Part shown: positions 46,301 through 54,120 of the stretch, piece after piece
Position numbering within the stretch: the first letter of the stretch is position 1
How the letters are laid out: each line of letters begins with the position of its first letter
Origin: Actinomycetes bacterium
Lineage (GTDB): Bacteria > Actinomycetota > Actinomycetes > Mycobacteriales > Mycobacteriaceae
Reading direction: 5' to 3'
Length of the DNA stretch: 64,000 nucleotides
NCBI GenBank assembly: GCA_029780675.1
Contig: JAKOYE010000074.1
Location: 1-64,000, forward strand
Made by a program: the position numbers and the translations under genes
Notes under the pieces: generated by a model
Told to the model about the DNA's origin: nothing
The model's input: the letters and a program-made list of their open reading frames with translations, nothing else
Databases searched by the model: none

Positions 46301-47611
46301 GTGAGCCAGTACCGGCCGGGGTCGGCGGATCCGCCGACCGAGCCGATCCCCCGACCGGGGGCTTACCGGGAGCCGCCGCAGTTCATCAGGCGCGACCCGG
46401 GGCGCCGCCCGGCACCGAGGCGCCCTCCGCAGAGCCTGCCCCGACTGTTACCGCCGCAACCGGAACCGTGGCGCGCGGGCACACCGTGGGCCGATGCCCC
46501 ATACGGGTCCCCGCCCCCGCCACCGCCGTCTCCGCCGCGGGCTCGCCGTCAACCGCCACCGCCTCGCCCCGCGCCGCCCCGCGCGCCGACATCGCCCCAG
46601 CGCCCCCGGCCGGCGACCGCCCGGAAACCCCGTCGGGACCGGCCCCTGCGGTCGCGGGTGCGCCGGGCCTTTGTCGGACTGCTGGTGATCGGCTTCGCCC
46701 TTGTGGCGGTGCTGCTGTCGGCCTCGATCTGGCTCGAAGTCAGTCTGCGCCGGGTCTCGGTTCTCGCCGACTATCCGGGACGCCCCGCGGCGGGCAGCGG
46801 AACCAACTGGCTGCTGGTGGGCTCCGACGGTCGCGGCGATCTGACCGAGGAACAGCAGGCTGAACTCGCCACCGGCGGTGACCTGGGCAGTAGCCGCACC
46901 GACACGATCCTGCTGGTGCACATCCCCGCGCTGATGTCCGCCGCACCGACAGCCGTGGTGTCGATCCCGCGTGATTCGTACCTCGACATCCCCGACTGGG
47001 GTACCGACAAGGTCAATGCCGCGTACGCCGCCGGTGGCGCCCCGCTTCTCGTCCAAACCGTCGAACAGGCCACCGGGGTGCGGATCGACCACTACGCCGA
47101 GGTCGGCTTCGCCGGCTTCGGCAACATCGTCGACGCCCTCGGCGGCGTGGAGGTCTGCCTGCCCGAACCGCTCAACGATCCGCTCGCCGGGGTGGACCTG
47201 CCGGCCGGTTGCCAGTCTTTACCCGGACGCGATGCCCTCGGGTACGTCCGCAGCCGGGACACCCCGCGGGCCGACCTTGACCGGATGCTGCACCAGCGGG
47301 AGTTCATGACAGCCCTGCTGAGGCGCGCCACCGCGCCGGCGGTATGGCTCAATCCCTGGCGCTGGTACGAAGTCCCGAAGGCCGTGGTCGGCGCGCTCGG
47401 CGTGGATCAGGACACGCACGCCTGGGACCTGGCCCGCCTCGCCTGGGCGCTGCGTGGGACCCCGACCACGCTGACCGTTCCGATCGGCGAGTTCACCGGC
47501 ACCGACTCCGGTTCGGTGGTGGTGTGGGACGCCGAAGCGGCCGACGCGTTGTTCGGTGCACTGCGGACGGACTCCGCCATTCCGCCGGCGGTACTGGACG
47601 CTCAGCCCTGA
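46301..47611 (+). CDS. LytR-CpsA-Psr family transferase
   Basis: This 436-aa LCP protein probably attaches arabinogalactan or another glycopolymer to peptidoglycan from a polyprenyl-phosphate carrier. A Pro/Arg-rich cytoplasmic N-terminus (about 1-125) precedes one membrane helix (about 132-155). The LCP domain (about 180-340) shows LLVGSDGRG, the catalytic Arg/Asp segments SRTDTILLVHI and VSIPRDSYLDIP, and the Arg-rich YVRSRDTPRADLDRMLHQREF. A C-terminal extension follows. Its 3' end overlaps glpQ1 by 10 bp on the opposite strand. Confidence 0.9.
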   Translation: MSQYRPGSADPPTEPIPRPGAYREPPQFIRRDPGRRPAPRRPPQSLPRLLPPQPEPWRAGTPWADAPYGSPPPPPPSPPRARRQPPPPRPAPPRAPTSPQRPRPATARKPRRDRPLRSRVRRAFVGLLVIGFALVAVLLSASIWLEVSLRRVSVLADYPGRPAAGSGTNWLLVGSDGRGDLTEEQQAELATGGDLGSSRTDTILLVHIPALMSAAPTAVVSIPRDSYLDIPDWGTDKVNAAYAAGGAPLLVQTVEQATGVRIDHYAEVGFAGFGNIVDALGGVEVCLPEPLNDPLAGVDLPAGCQSLPGRDALGYVRSRDTPRADLDRMLHQREFMTALLRRATAPAVWLNPWRWYEVPKAVVGALGVDQDTHAWDLARLAWALRGTPTTLTVPIGEFTGTDSGSVVVWDAEAADALFGALRTDSAIPPAVLDAQP

Positions 47612-48453
47612 TTTGTCGGCTGCGCCGACGGGCCCCGGTCGGACCCCGTCAGGCCGTTCCGGAGCCAGGTCTTGGTCCGGCCGGGGTGATTGGTGGCGAT
47701 CCAGCCGACCCCGAGTTCGCGACAGAATTCGATGTCCTCGTAGTGGTCCACCGTCCAGCAGTACATCGCCCTGCCCTGCGCCGCGGCCCGGTCCACCAGT
47801 TCGGGGTGTTCCCGGAGGGTCGCGATCGACGGCCCGACCGCCGTGGCCCCGACGGTGGTGGCCGCGCCGCCCCCGAGATAACGGGAGGTCTCCCCGAGTA
47901 GGACGGTGGGCAGCATCGGGGCGGCCCGCCGGATCCGCCAGACGGCGGCTGCGGAGAAGGACATCACCACGGCCCGTGACAGGTCGGCCGACGGCGGCGA
48001 GGCGATCCCGTAACGATGCAGCAAGGCGAGCACCTTGCTCTCCACCAGGGCGCCGTAGCGCACCGGATGCTTGGTCTCGATGAACAACTTCACCGGACGG
48101 TTCCAGTCGAGGACCAGTCGGATCAGATCCTCAAGGGTCAGCAGACCGGTGTCCCCGTGTGCGGCCCCCGGGCGTGAACCGCTGTGCCAGGCGCCCCAGT
48201 CCAACCGCCGCAACTCCGCCAGGGTCATCTCGCTGACCAGCCCGGTACCCGTGGAGGTGCGGTCCACCCGACGGTCGTGCACACACACCAGATGGCCGTC
48301 ACGGGTGAGTCGCACGTCGCACTCGACGCCGTCGGCGCCCTCCTGAAGGGCAAGGGCATACGCGGCACGCGTGTGCTCCGGGCGGTCGGCGGACGCGCCG
48401 CGATGTGCCACCACGAAAGGGTGGGCCGCGGAGAGCGCCTCGGCCGCCGACAT
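47602..48453 (-). CDS. glpQ1: Glycerophosphodiester phosphodiesterase GlpQ1
   Basis: This 283-aa GDPD-family enzyme releases glycerol-3-phosphate from glycerophosphodiesters. The TIM-barrel motifs are present: VAHRGASADRPEHT (catalytic His-Arg), GVECDVRLTRDGHLVCVHD (metal ligands and second His) and ETKHP. It matches M. tuberculosis Rv3842c in length and position. The ATG at 48453 (MSAAEALSAAHPFV) is chosen; it begins 4 bp after the DUF4328 gene, so the two are one transcript. Confidence 0.93.
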   Translation of the reverse strand: MSAAEALSAAHPFVVAHRGASADRPEHTRAAYALALQEGADGVECDVRLTRDGHLVCVHDRRVDRTSTGTGLVSEMTLAELRRLDWGAWHSGSRPGAAHGDTGLLTLEDLIRLVLDWNRPVKLFIETKHPVRYGALVESKVLALLHRYGIASPPSADLSRAVVMSFSAAAVWRIRRAAPMLPTVLLGETSRYLGGGAATTVGATAVGPSIATLREHPELVDRAAAQGRAMYCWTVDHYEDIEFCRELGVGWIATNHPGRTKTWLRNGLTGSDRGPSAQPTNQG

Positions 48454-48457
48454 AGAC

Positions 48458-49525
48458 CTATGCTGCCGGTTCAGGGTCCCTGGACTCAACAACATCGGTA
48501 TTTCCGGATGCCGAGTCGGTGGATTCGGTCGGCTCGGCAGCCGCCCGGCGTTCCGGGGCGGACGCCTTCTCGGCGACGAGGACCCACCGATGCGTCGGGC
48601 TGCTCTGTTGGACCGGTCGGTTGGTGAAGCCGTCGACCATTCGCCACAACAACAGCAGAGCCGCCAACCCGACGAGGTAGGCGAGAACTTCGGTCACGGT
48701 GTTGTCGGCGATGCCCTGGGGTTCGGTGGCTGCGCTCGTCCAGGTGGCCCATGCGGACACCACCGCCGAGAAGATCGAGACGATCCACCAGGCGATGATT
48801 CGGCCGCGGAGCCGGGTGTGTGCCTTCTCGGCATGGGCCAGTTCGATGACGAACACCGGAGCCCACACCAGGTTCACCAGTGGCGTCACGCACCCCGCCC
48901 ACAGGGTCCATTCCGGCCGGGGGTCATCGTGCCCACGCAACCGGAAGATTCGGGCGCGCCGTCCGATCAACCAGGCGGTGGTGACGGCCGTGCTCGCGAT
49001 CATCGCGGCGATCGCCGCAAGACTCACCATTACGCCCATCAGGAGCGCGGCATCGGCGACCAGCGGCGGCAGCAGGGTGTTGCGGTTGATCAGCAGGAGG
49101 ATGTAGCGCAGGGCGTGTGCGGCCGCGGCCAGGGCAAACACCGCGGCGGATGCCAGCAGAGTGGCCTTCACGGCCGTCTCCGAGACCAGCCCGGTTGAGC
49201 TGGGCTCGGCCGGCGGAGCAGGTGCGATCGGGTCGACCAAACCCCAGCGGGGAACGGCGCGGTAGCGAGGCGTGGGTCCGAGCGGGCGTCGGCGCTGGCG
49301 AGGAGGCGGTGGCGGACCCGGGCGCACTGCGATCCAGCGGAAGCCTGTCGGCAGACGAGAGGCGCTGCGTTGAGAGGCCGGAGGGTGGGCGGGTGGCCGA
49401 GTGGTCGCCATCGGCGCTGGGGGACCGGCCGGGGCGAGTAGGCGCCCCTGGCATCGCGGGCACCACACCCGCTGGCGGTCCCGCACGTTCCATCGTGTCC
49501 CGCACCGGGAACACACCTGAATCAC
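48458..49525 (-). CDS. DUF4328 membrane protein with zinc ribbon, Rv3843c homologue
   Basis: This 355-aa protein has an N-terminal zinc ribbon (CSRCG, CPRCQG), a Pro/Arg-rich linker (about 30-110) and about six membrane helices of DUF4328 type (113-310, EWTLWAGCVTPLVNLVWAPVFVIELA). An acidic Ser/Thr/Glu C-terminal tail closes it. Function unknown. It leads the pair with glpQ1, which suggests a link to lipid or glycerophosphodiester turnover, though this is inference. The start is GTG at 49525. Confidence 0.85.
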   Translation of the reverse strand: MIQVCSRCGTRWNVRDRQRVWCPRCQGRLLAPAGPPAPMATTRPPAHPPASQRSASRLPTGFRWIAVRPGPPPPPRQRRRPLGPTPRYRAVPRWGLVDPIAPAPPAEPSSTGLVSETAVKATLLASAAVFALAAAAHALRYILLLINRNTLLPPLVADAALLMGVMVSLAAIAAMIASTAVTTAWLIGRRARIFRLRGHDDPRPEWTLWAGCVTPLVNLVWAPVFVIELAHAEKAHTRLRGRIIAWWIVSIFSAVVSAWATWTSAATEPQGIADNTVTEVLAYLVGLAALLLLWRMVDGFTNRPVQQSSPTHRWVLVAEKASAPERRAAAEPTESTDSASGNTDVVESRDPEPAA

Positions 49526-50065
49526 CCGACCAGCCTAGCGACGGACCGAGAGCCACGTGGCTGACGTCATGGCACCGACCGTAAACCCGCCGCCGGGATA
49601 ACTCTGCTTATTGTGGCACTCGGTGTCGGTTTATTTGCCGGTGACGCACAGCAAGCGTGGATTTATCCACAGTTTCCACAGCTTTATCCACAGGCGGGAG
49701 TTCGACACGCTGAAAAATCTTCGGTCAGACCGGCGATTTATGGTCATCCGATTGGGGATAACCACCAAGCGTGACGCCTCCGTTATCAATTCATAACATT
49801 CGCCGAGCGAATATTGAGGAAAGCGTAAACCGACGGAGTGTCGGAAGGCGCGCCGCGCGACACGCCGATTTCGGGTATCGGCCGCGGCCTGTGGGTCAGC
49901 CACGGCCACGCGACGGGGTCCGGACTGCCCGCCGGGACCCTCCGGCAGTCTTTGTAGGCCGCTCCCCGTTCGGGCTATCATCACCAGGTCCGATGCCGGT
50001 GTGACCGATGTCACTGGCCTTGTTTCGGGGGTGTCCAGTTGAGCGCTCAGGTCAGGAACGTCTGA
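49526..50065. other. 540-bp AT-richer gap without a convincing gene
   Basis: Composition drops well below the window average at about 49,600-49,840. It holds DnaA-box-like sites (listed separately) and an inverted TTAT...ATAA element at 49783-49796. Open frames on both strands show no family signature or good start, so no gene is called. Confidence 0.6.
49657..49761. promoter_or_regulatory. Cluster of DnaA-box-like sequences
   Basis: Perfect TTATCCACA boxes lie at 49663-49671 and 49684-49692, with GTTTCCACA (7 of 9) between at 49672-49680. On the opposite strand, 49753-49761 reads TTATCCCCA (8 of 9). The first box is also half of an inverted repeat GTGGAT-TT-ATCCAC (49657-49670). DnaA boxes outside oriC act as initiator-titration or reactivation sites in other bacteria, or as DnaA-controlled promoter elements. 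Confidence 0.6.
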
Positions 50066-50224
50066 ATGACGTCCAACCCGGCCGATCCCCACCGTGCCGC
50101 CCCGGACTTCTCGTGGCCGGCGAACTCCGCGGCGTGCAGTCGGACGTACATGGTCGCCGCGTTGCGCGCCGGGGTGATTGCGTTGATCTTGTTGGGTGTG
50201 CTTGCGCTCATCGTCCTGGTCTGA
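50066..50224 (+). CDS. Small single-pass membrane protein
   Basis: This 52-aa open frame has a polar N-terminal half (MTSNPADPHRAAPDFSWPAN) and a hydrophobic C-terminal helix (MVAALRAGVIALILLGVLAL then IVLV). AGGAAC lies 6-7 bases before the ATG. It reads on the same strand as sodA, about 190 bp upstream. The hydrophobic segment with short basic flank is unlikely by chance, but there is no family match I recognise. Confidence 0.5.
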   Translation: MTSNPADPHRAAPDFSWPANSAACSRTYMVAALRAGVIALILLGVLALIVLV

Positions 50225-50413
50225 CGCACTGTCCCCAGTCCCACGACTGCCCGGGCCGCCGGCGCCTGCGCGTGCTCGGCCGAAACGGGGCCGTTCTTGC
50301 GGTGTCTGCAGGGATGGAGCAGTGTTAGGTGAGGGCGCGATGGGCGATACGCGGCCTCGTGTGACCACCGCACTGAACAACATGTTCGATTACCGAGAAC
50401 AGGAAGGAAATCC

Positions 50414-51037
50414 GTGGCTGACTACACCCTGCCCGATTTGGACTGGGACTACGGCGCTCTGGAGCCGCACATCTCCGGCGAGATCAACGAGTTGCACCAC
50501 AGCAAGCATCACGCCGCCTACGTCGCCGGAGTGAACGCCGCCGTCGCCAAGCTCGAGGAGGCGCGCGCCAACGATGACCACGGAGCCATCCTGCTGAACG
50601 AGAAGAACCTGGCTTTCCACCTCGGTGGCCACGTCAACCACTCGATCTGGTGGAAGAACCTGTCCCCCAACGGTGGCGACAAGCCGACCGGCGAACTCGC
50701 GGCGGCGATCGATGACGCGTTCGGGTCGTTCGACAAGTTTCGGGCCCAGTTCACCGCGGCCGCCAACGGCCTGCAGGGGTCGGGTTGGGCGGTTCTGGGC
50801 TACGACAGCCTCGGGGACAAGCTGCTGACGTTCCAGCTTTACGACCAGCAGGCCAACGTTCCCCTGGGCGTCATCCCGCTGCTTCAGGTCGACATGTGGG
50901 AGCACGCCTTCTACCTGCAGTACAAGAACGTCAAGGCCGACTACGTCAAGGCATTCTGGAACGTCGTCAACTGGGAGGACGTCCAAAATCGTTATGCCGC
51001 AGCGACATCGAAGACCAAGGGACTGATCTTCGGCTAG
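50414..51037 (+). CDS. sodA: Superoxide dismutase, Fe/Mn family (Mn-type by residue 145)
   Basis: This 207-aa enzyme dismutates superoxide; mycobacterial SodA is abundant and exported without a classical signal. Metal ligands are H28, H76, D160 and H164 (DMWEHAFY). Residue 145 is Gln (YDQQAN), whereas the iron enzyme of M. tuberculosis has His there; Gln is usual in manganese enzymes, so Mn is the likely metal. The GTG start at 50414 follows AGGAAGGA. A strong terminator hairpin comes right after the gene. Confidence 0.96.
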   Translation: MADYTLPDLDWDYGALEPHISGEINELHHSKHHAAYVAGVNAAVAKLEEARANDDHGAILLNEKNLAFHLGGHVNHSIWWKNLSPNGGDKPTGELAAAIDDAFGSFDKFRAQFTAAANGLQGSGWAVLGYDSLGDKLLTFQLYDQQANVPLGVIPLLQVDMWEHAFYLQYKNVKADYVKAFWNVVNWEDVQNRYAAATSKTKGLIFG

Positions 51038-51059
51038 CGGTACAGCTCTCACGTTCGGA

Positions 51060-51097
51060 GGCGTCGTACCCACCCGGGTGCGGCGCCTTCGGGCTTT
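51060..51097 (+). terminator. Rho-independent-type terminator after sodA
   Basis: A 12-bp stem (51060-51071 with 51076-51087, two G-U pairs) closes a 4-nt loop ACCC and is followed by TTCGGGCTTT. It sits 23 bp after the sodA stop. Confidence 0.75.
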
Positions 51098-51237
51098 GCG
51101 CAGCAATGCGGCCCCGGTTCTTGCGCCGTCATTCGGTGAAGTGCGTGTATCTGTTGCGCACCCGTGGACTGATGCCTCATGATCTTTCGTTACCGGCCCG
51201 CTGTCGTGTCGCATCGTATGAACACCGCGGAGGCGAG

Positions 51238-51771
51238 ATGGAAAGCAGCGCAGGGCGCCCCGTCGAGGTAGCGCCGTTCCAGTCGAGTGGTGCCCTGAAG
51301 GGGTTTGTGGTCTCCGGCCGCTGGCCCAACTCGACGAAGGAGTGGGCGCAGTTGTTGATGGTCGCTGTCCGGGTGGCGTCCGTTCCCGGTCTGCTGTCAA
51401 CGACCACGATCTTCGGTGTCCGGGAGGAACTTCCGGGGAAGGCCCAGCCGGGGACGGTGGGACTCGTTCTGGCTGAGGGCACCGTGGTGGGTGACAACGC
51501 GGTTCCGCCCGGGCACTTCGCCGGTAAGCAACCGCCGGCGTTGCTGATGCTGCACCCTCCGTCGGAGACGACCCCGTCGCTCCCCGAGTGCTCCGGGGCG
51601 GCATCGGGCTGTGTTCTGCTGCCCGGGTTGCCGCACCTCGGTCTTGAGCATCGCGCGGCCTGGGTCGAAGCCGAGGCCGACGGGACCGTGACCGGGATGC
51701 TCAGCAGGGTCGGGGTCGATCCGATCAGCCATCCGGATACCGCCATTCTGGCGATGTTGCTCGCGGCCTGA
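51238..51771 (+). CDS. Conserved hypothetical protein, Rv3847 homologue
   Basis: This 177-aa protein matches M. tuberculosis Rv3847 in length and place between sodA and the espR region. No motif of known function is visible. It has alternating beta-like segments (GTVGLVLAEGTVVGDNAVPPG, PALLMLHPP) and two cysteines. The ATG at 51238 has GGAGGCGAG just before it; the longer ORF to 50,785 runs through sodA and is spurious. Confidence 0.8.
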   Translation: MESSAGRPVEVAPFQSSGALKGFVVSGRWPNSTKEWAQLLMVAVRVASVPGLLSTTTIFGVREELPGKAQPGTVGLVLAEGTVVGDNAVPPGHFAGKQPPALLMLHPPSETTPSLPECSGAASGCVLLPGLPHLGLEHRAAWVEAEADGTVTGMLSRVGVDPISHPDTAILAMLLAA

Positions 51772-51798
51772 ACCCGGCGAGCAATACATAGCTAAAAA

Positions 51799-52012
51799 TC
51801 TCTCAGCAAAAATTAAGTCAAATCATAGTTGCCAAACAGGTTTTAGCAACGGAGTTTCCCGCTCCAGTCGCATTAGCGGGACGCTAATGCGACGACTGGT
51901 TTGGGAATGGTGTTTTGGCCTCTTGGCCTGCGGAATCCGCAGAACTGGACCGGTGAGGTCCTGATTGCCGACTGGAGATAAACAGGATTCTCTCAGTCAA
52001 ATCAGAGTTTGC
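51799..52012 (+). repeat. Imperfect direct repeats upstream of espR
   Basis: Copy one is TCTCTCAG (51799-51806) then AGTCAAATCATAGTTGC (51816-51832). Copy two is TCTCTCAG (51989-51996) overlapping AGTCAAATCAGAGTTTGC (51995-52012). Spacing between copies is about 180 bp, and both are AT-rich. EspR is known to bind AT-rich paired sites and loop DNA, so these could be autoregulatory sites. Confidence 0.5.
51864..51899. promoter_or_regulatory. Long inverted repeat upstream of espR
   Basis: CGCATTAGC (51869-51877) and GCTAATGCG (51883-51891) are a perfect 9-bp inverted repeat with a 5-nt loop, extended outward by CCAGT and ACTGG after a 3-nt bulge. It lies about 100 bp after the Rv3847-like gene and 200 bp before espR. 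It may be a terminator or an operator; there is no T tract. Confidence 0.55.
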
Positions 52013-52101
52013 ACTTGGTTGGCGCCAATGGGCCAGTTACCATGAGTCAGCAAATGCGTGATGGGCAATGATGCTCAGGTGGGTTTGGGAGGCCGAGGCA
52101 G

Positions 52102-52500
52102 ATGAGTGCAACGTTCGCAGCGCGGTTGAACCGGCTGTTCGAGACGGTCTACCCGCCGGGTCGCGGCCCTCACACCTCGGCAGAAGTCATCGCGGCTCTG
52201 AAGGCTGAAGGCATCACCATGTCGGCCCCGTACCTGTCCCAGTTGCGATCCGGCAACCGCACCAATCCGTCGGCGGCGACGATGACCGCGCTGGCAAACT
52301 TCTTCCGGATCAAGCCGGAGTACTTCACCGACGACGATTACTACGAGAAGATGGACCGCGAGTTGACCTGGCTGGCGAATATGCGGGACGAGGGGGTGCG
52401 CAGGATCGCCGCCAGGACGGTGGGGTTGTCGCCCGAGGCGCAACAGAAGCTGGTCGAAACGGTGGACGAGTTGCGCCGCGTGGAGAACCTCGAGGTTTAG
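52102..52500 (+). CDS. espR: Nucleoid-associated regulator EspR
   Basis: This 132-aa DNA-binding protein activates the espACD locus for ESX-1 secretion in M. tuberculosis and binds many AT-rich sites genome-wide. The N-terminal helix-turn-helix (about 1-85, HTSAEVIAALKAEGITMSAPYLSQLRSGNRTNPS) is almost identical to the M. tuberculosis protein. The C-terminal dimerisation helices (TWLANMRDEGVRRIAART, LVETVDELRR) are more diverged. Length is equal (132 aa). Its stop overlaps the stop of the converging membrane gene by 4 bp. Confidence 0.96.
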   Translation: MSATFAARLNRLFETVYPPGRGPHTSAEVIAALKAEGITMSAPYLSQLRSGNRTNPSAATMTALANFFRIKPEYFTDDDYYEKMDRELTWLANMRDEGVRRIAARTVGLSPEAQQKLVETVDELRRVENLEV

Positions 52501-53600
52501 TCCGGATCCGTCCCGCCGCCGCGTCGTCGGCTGAGTGCGCGGTACTGGCGGGCGATCTCCAGGATCCAATCCCGATCGGAATAACTCGAAGGCTGACGCA
52601 GCCAGTCCCGACCGGGAAATGTCGACGCGTCATCGGGTCCGGCGAGTATCCATCGCGCCACACTTCGTGCCTGCTCGATCGGGTCGACCGTGACATCGAC
52701 GGCGGTACCCGGAGCACTCGCCCCGCGGCTGCCGGCCCGGCCGGCGCGGGTCGCCTCGAGATAGAGCGCATCGGAGATCAGCGACAGCCGTTCGGCGACT
52801 CGGAACATGAGCGGGCCGCGGGGACGTACACCGATCCCAACGTCGGGGTGACGACGTTCCATCTCCCGCTGAAGTGGCGCGATGATGTGCATTTCCCGTC
52901 GTGCGCCCACCCAGTCCTCGACCGAGGGCAGGAGAGATCCGGTGGCCACCACGGTCATCGCGCAGAGCAGCAGTGTCGCGCCGGCGCCAACCCCGGGCAG
53001 CGGACCGGCGCCGGCGGCGCGGATCAAAAAGAAACCCGCCGTCGCAACGATGAGGGCGGTCCCGGCGCTGAACAGGAACAGGGCTCTGCCGCGGCGCGTC
53101 GGATTGGACAGTCGGACACCGACCCACGACACCAGCGTCATGCACAGCATCACGTACAGAAGGGGAACCAGCCATGCCGCCCCGAAGCCGACGTTGTGAT
53201 CCAGGTATTCGCGCGGAGTGACGTTCGGTCCGGGCTCGGCGGACAGGAACAGCACTAGGCTCACGGCCGCGATGACCACCGCGACCCCGTACTGGGCCAC
53301 CGCCAGGCGGCGGTTGGCCGCCGGTGGCCGACTCGTCGACACCGAGGTGATCATCACGCAGCTTCCGGCGGCCGAGGCGATCAACGCCAACTGGCTCAGC
53401 CCCATGGAGATGTTGGGCCGGTTCAGGGTGGTGTCGACCAGCCGGGTCATGGGTGGCCAGTTCAGCACCGCGAGCACGGCGAGACTGCCGAGCGCGACGA
53501 TCATCGCGCTGCTGACCACCGACTGGCGATTCACCAGGGTCCACCCGATCCGCATCCCGGTGGCCAGGGCGAGCAGCCCCGCAATCACCCAGAGGATCAA
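52497..53600 (-). CDS. MAB_1171c-like multi-pass membrane protein
   Basis: This 367-aa protein has about seven membrane helices (1-235) followed by a cytoplasmic domain of about 130 residues. The segment PLQREMERRHPDVGIGVRPRGPLMFRVAERLSLISDALYL in pieces resembles the DUF6545-type domain of the actinobacterial MAB_1171c family, annotated as putative transporters. ATGA at 53597-53600 couples it to the ImmA/IrrE gene. In actinobacteria this pair typically sits beside an XRE/EspR-type regulator; here that regulator position is filled by espR itself, convergent and overlapping by 4 bp. Confidence 0.7.
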   Translation of the reverse strand: MILWVIAGLLALATGMRIGWTLVNRQSVVSSAMIVALGSLAVLAVLNWPPMTRLVDTTLNRPNISMGLSQLALIASAAGSCVMITSVSTSRPPAANRRLAVAQYGVAVVIAAVSLVLFLSAEPGPNVTPREYLDHNVGFGAAWLVPLLYVMLCMTLVSWVGVRLSNPTRRGRALFLFSAGTALIVATAGFFLIRAAGAGPLPGVGAGATLLLCAMTVVATGSLLPSVEDWVGARREMHIIAPLQREMERRHPDVGIGVRPRGPLMFRVAERLSLISDALYLEATRAGRAGSRGASAPGTAVDVTVDPIEQARSVARWILAGPDDASTFPGRDWLRQPSSYSDRDWILEIARQYRALSRRRGGGTDPD

Positions 53601-54088
53601 CCGAATGCCTCGCCGAGGCGGACCGCCACCATCGAAGCGCGATCACTGGGCAGCCGGCCGAGGCGATACAGCAGCAGGGCGGCGAAATCCTCGGCCTCCT
53701 GCTCGGCGTCCTCCCCGGCAGGGCCCAGGCAGCCGGTGCGCTGGTTGAGCATGTAGCTGATGAGGTCGTCACTGGCGACGACGGTCTGGTCGCGGGCAAG
53801 TTCCGTCACTGGTATCCCGTCGTGCCCGAGCATCAGATGTCCCAGTTCGTGGGCCAGCGTGCGCTCTGCGGTGGGCAGTCCCTCCTGGATGAGGAACTCG
53901 TCGCGGTCGGCATACTGCCGCCATTGACCCGACACTCCGGTGGGCAGTGCCGCCACGGTGATCCCGATCGGTCGCCCACGGTCGTCGCCCACGGCCGTCA
54001 CCAGCCGGCTCACCGACACGACTCCATGCTCAGGTGCCAGTGCGAGAACTTCGTTCACCGCCCTGGTCACTCGCCGCGGGGCGGGCAT
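53597..54088 (-). CDS. ImmA/IrrE-type metalloprotease domain protein
   Basis: This 163-aa cytoplasmic zincin has the motif LAHELGHLMLGHD (H80, E81, H84) and a downstream acidic helix (EDAEQEAEDFAALLLY) that carries the third zinc ligand, as in ImmA/IrrE and phage or toxin-antitoxin proteases that cleave XRE repressors. It is preceded by 32 bp from the secreted protein gene and is coupled to the membrane gene. Its natural target is not known; the nearby HTH protein EspR is a candidate by context only. Confidence 0.82.
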   Translation of the reverse strand: MPAPRRVTRAVNEVLALAPEHGVVSVSRLVTAVGDDRGRPIGITVAALPTGVSGQWRQYADRDEFLIQEGLPTAERTLAHELGHLMLGHDGIPVTELARDQTVVASDDLISYMLNQRTGCLGPAGEDAEQEAEDFAALLLYRLGRLPSDRASMVAVRLGEAFG

Positions 54089-54120
54089 CTAGTCCGCCCC
54101 GATGGTCGGTGTGTGCCCGG

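Noticed and set aside
49657..49761. The chromosomal oriC
   Set aside because: The flanking genes are not dnaA or dnaN, and the number of boxes is low; a secondary DnaA site is more likely.
49621..50383. 250-codon minus-strand frame in the gap before sodA
   Set aside because: It crosses the AT-rich DnaA-box region, has no ribosome site or domain, and changes composition along its length; more likely a chance frame.
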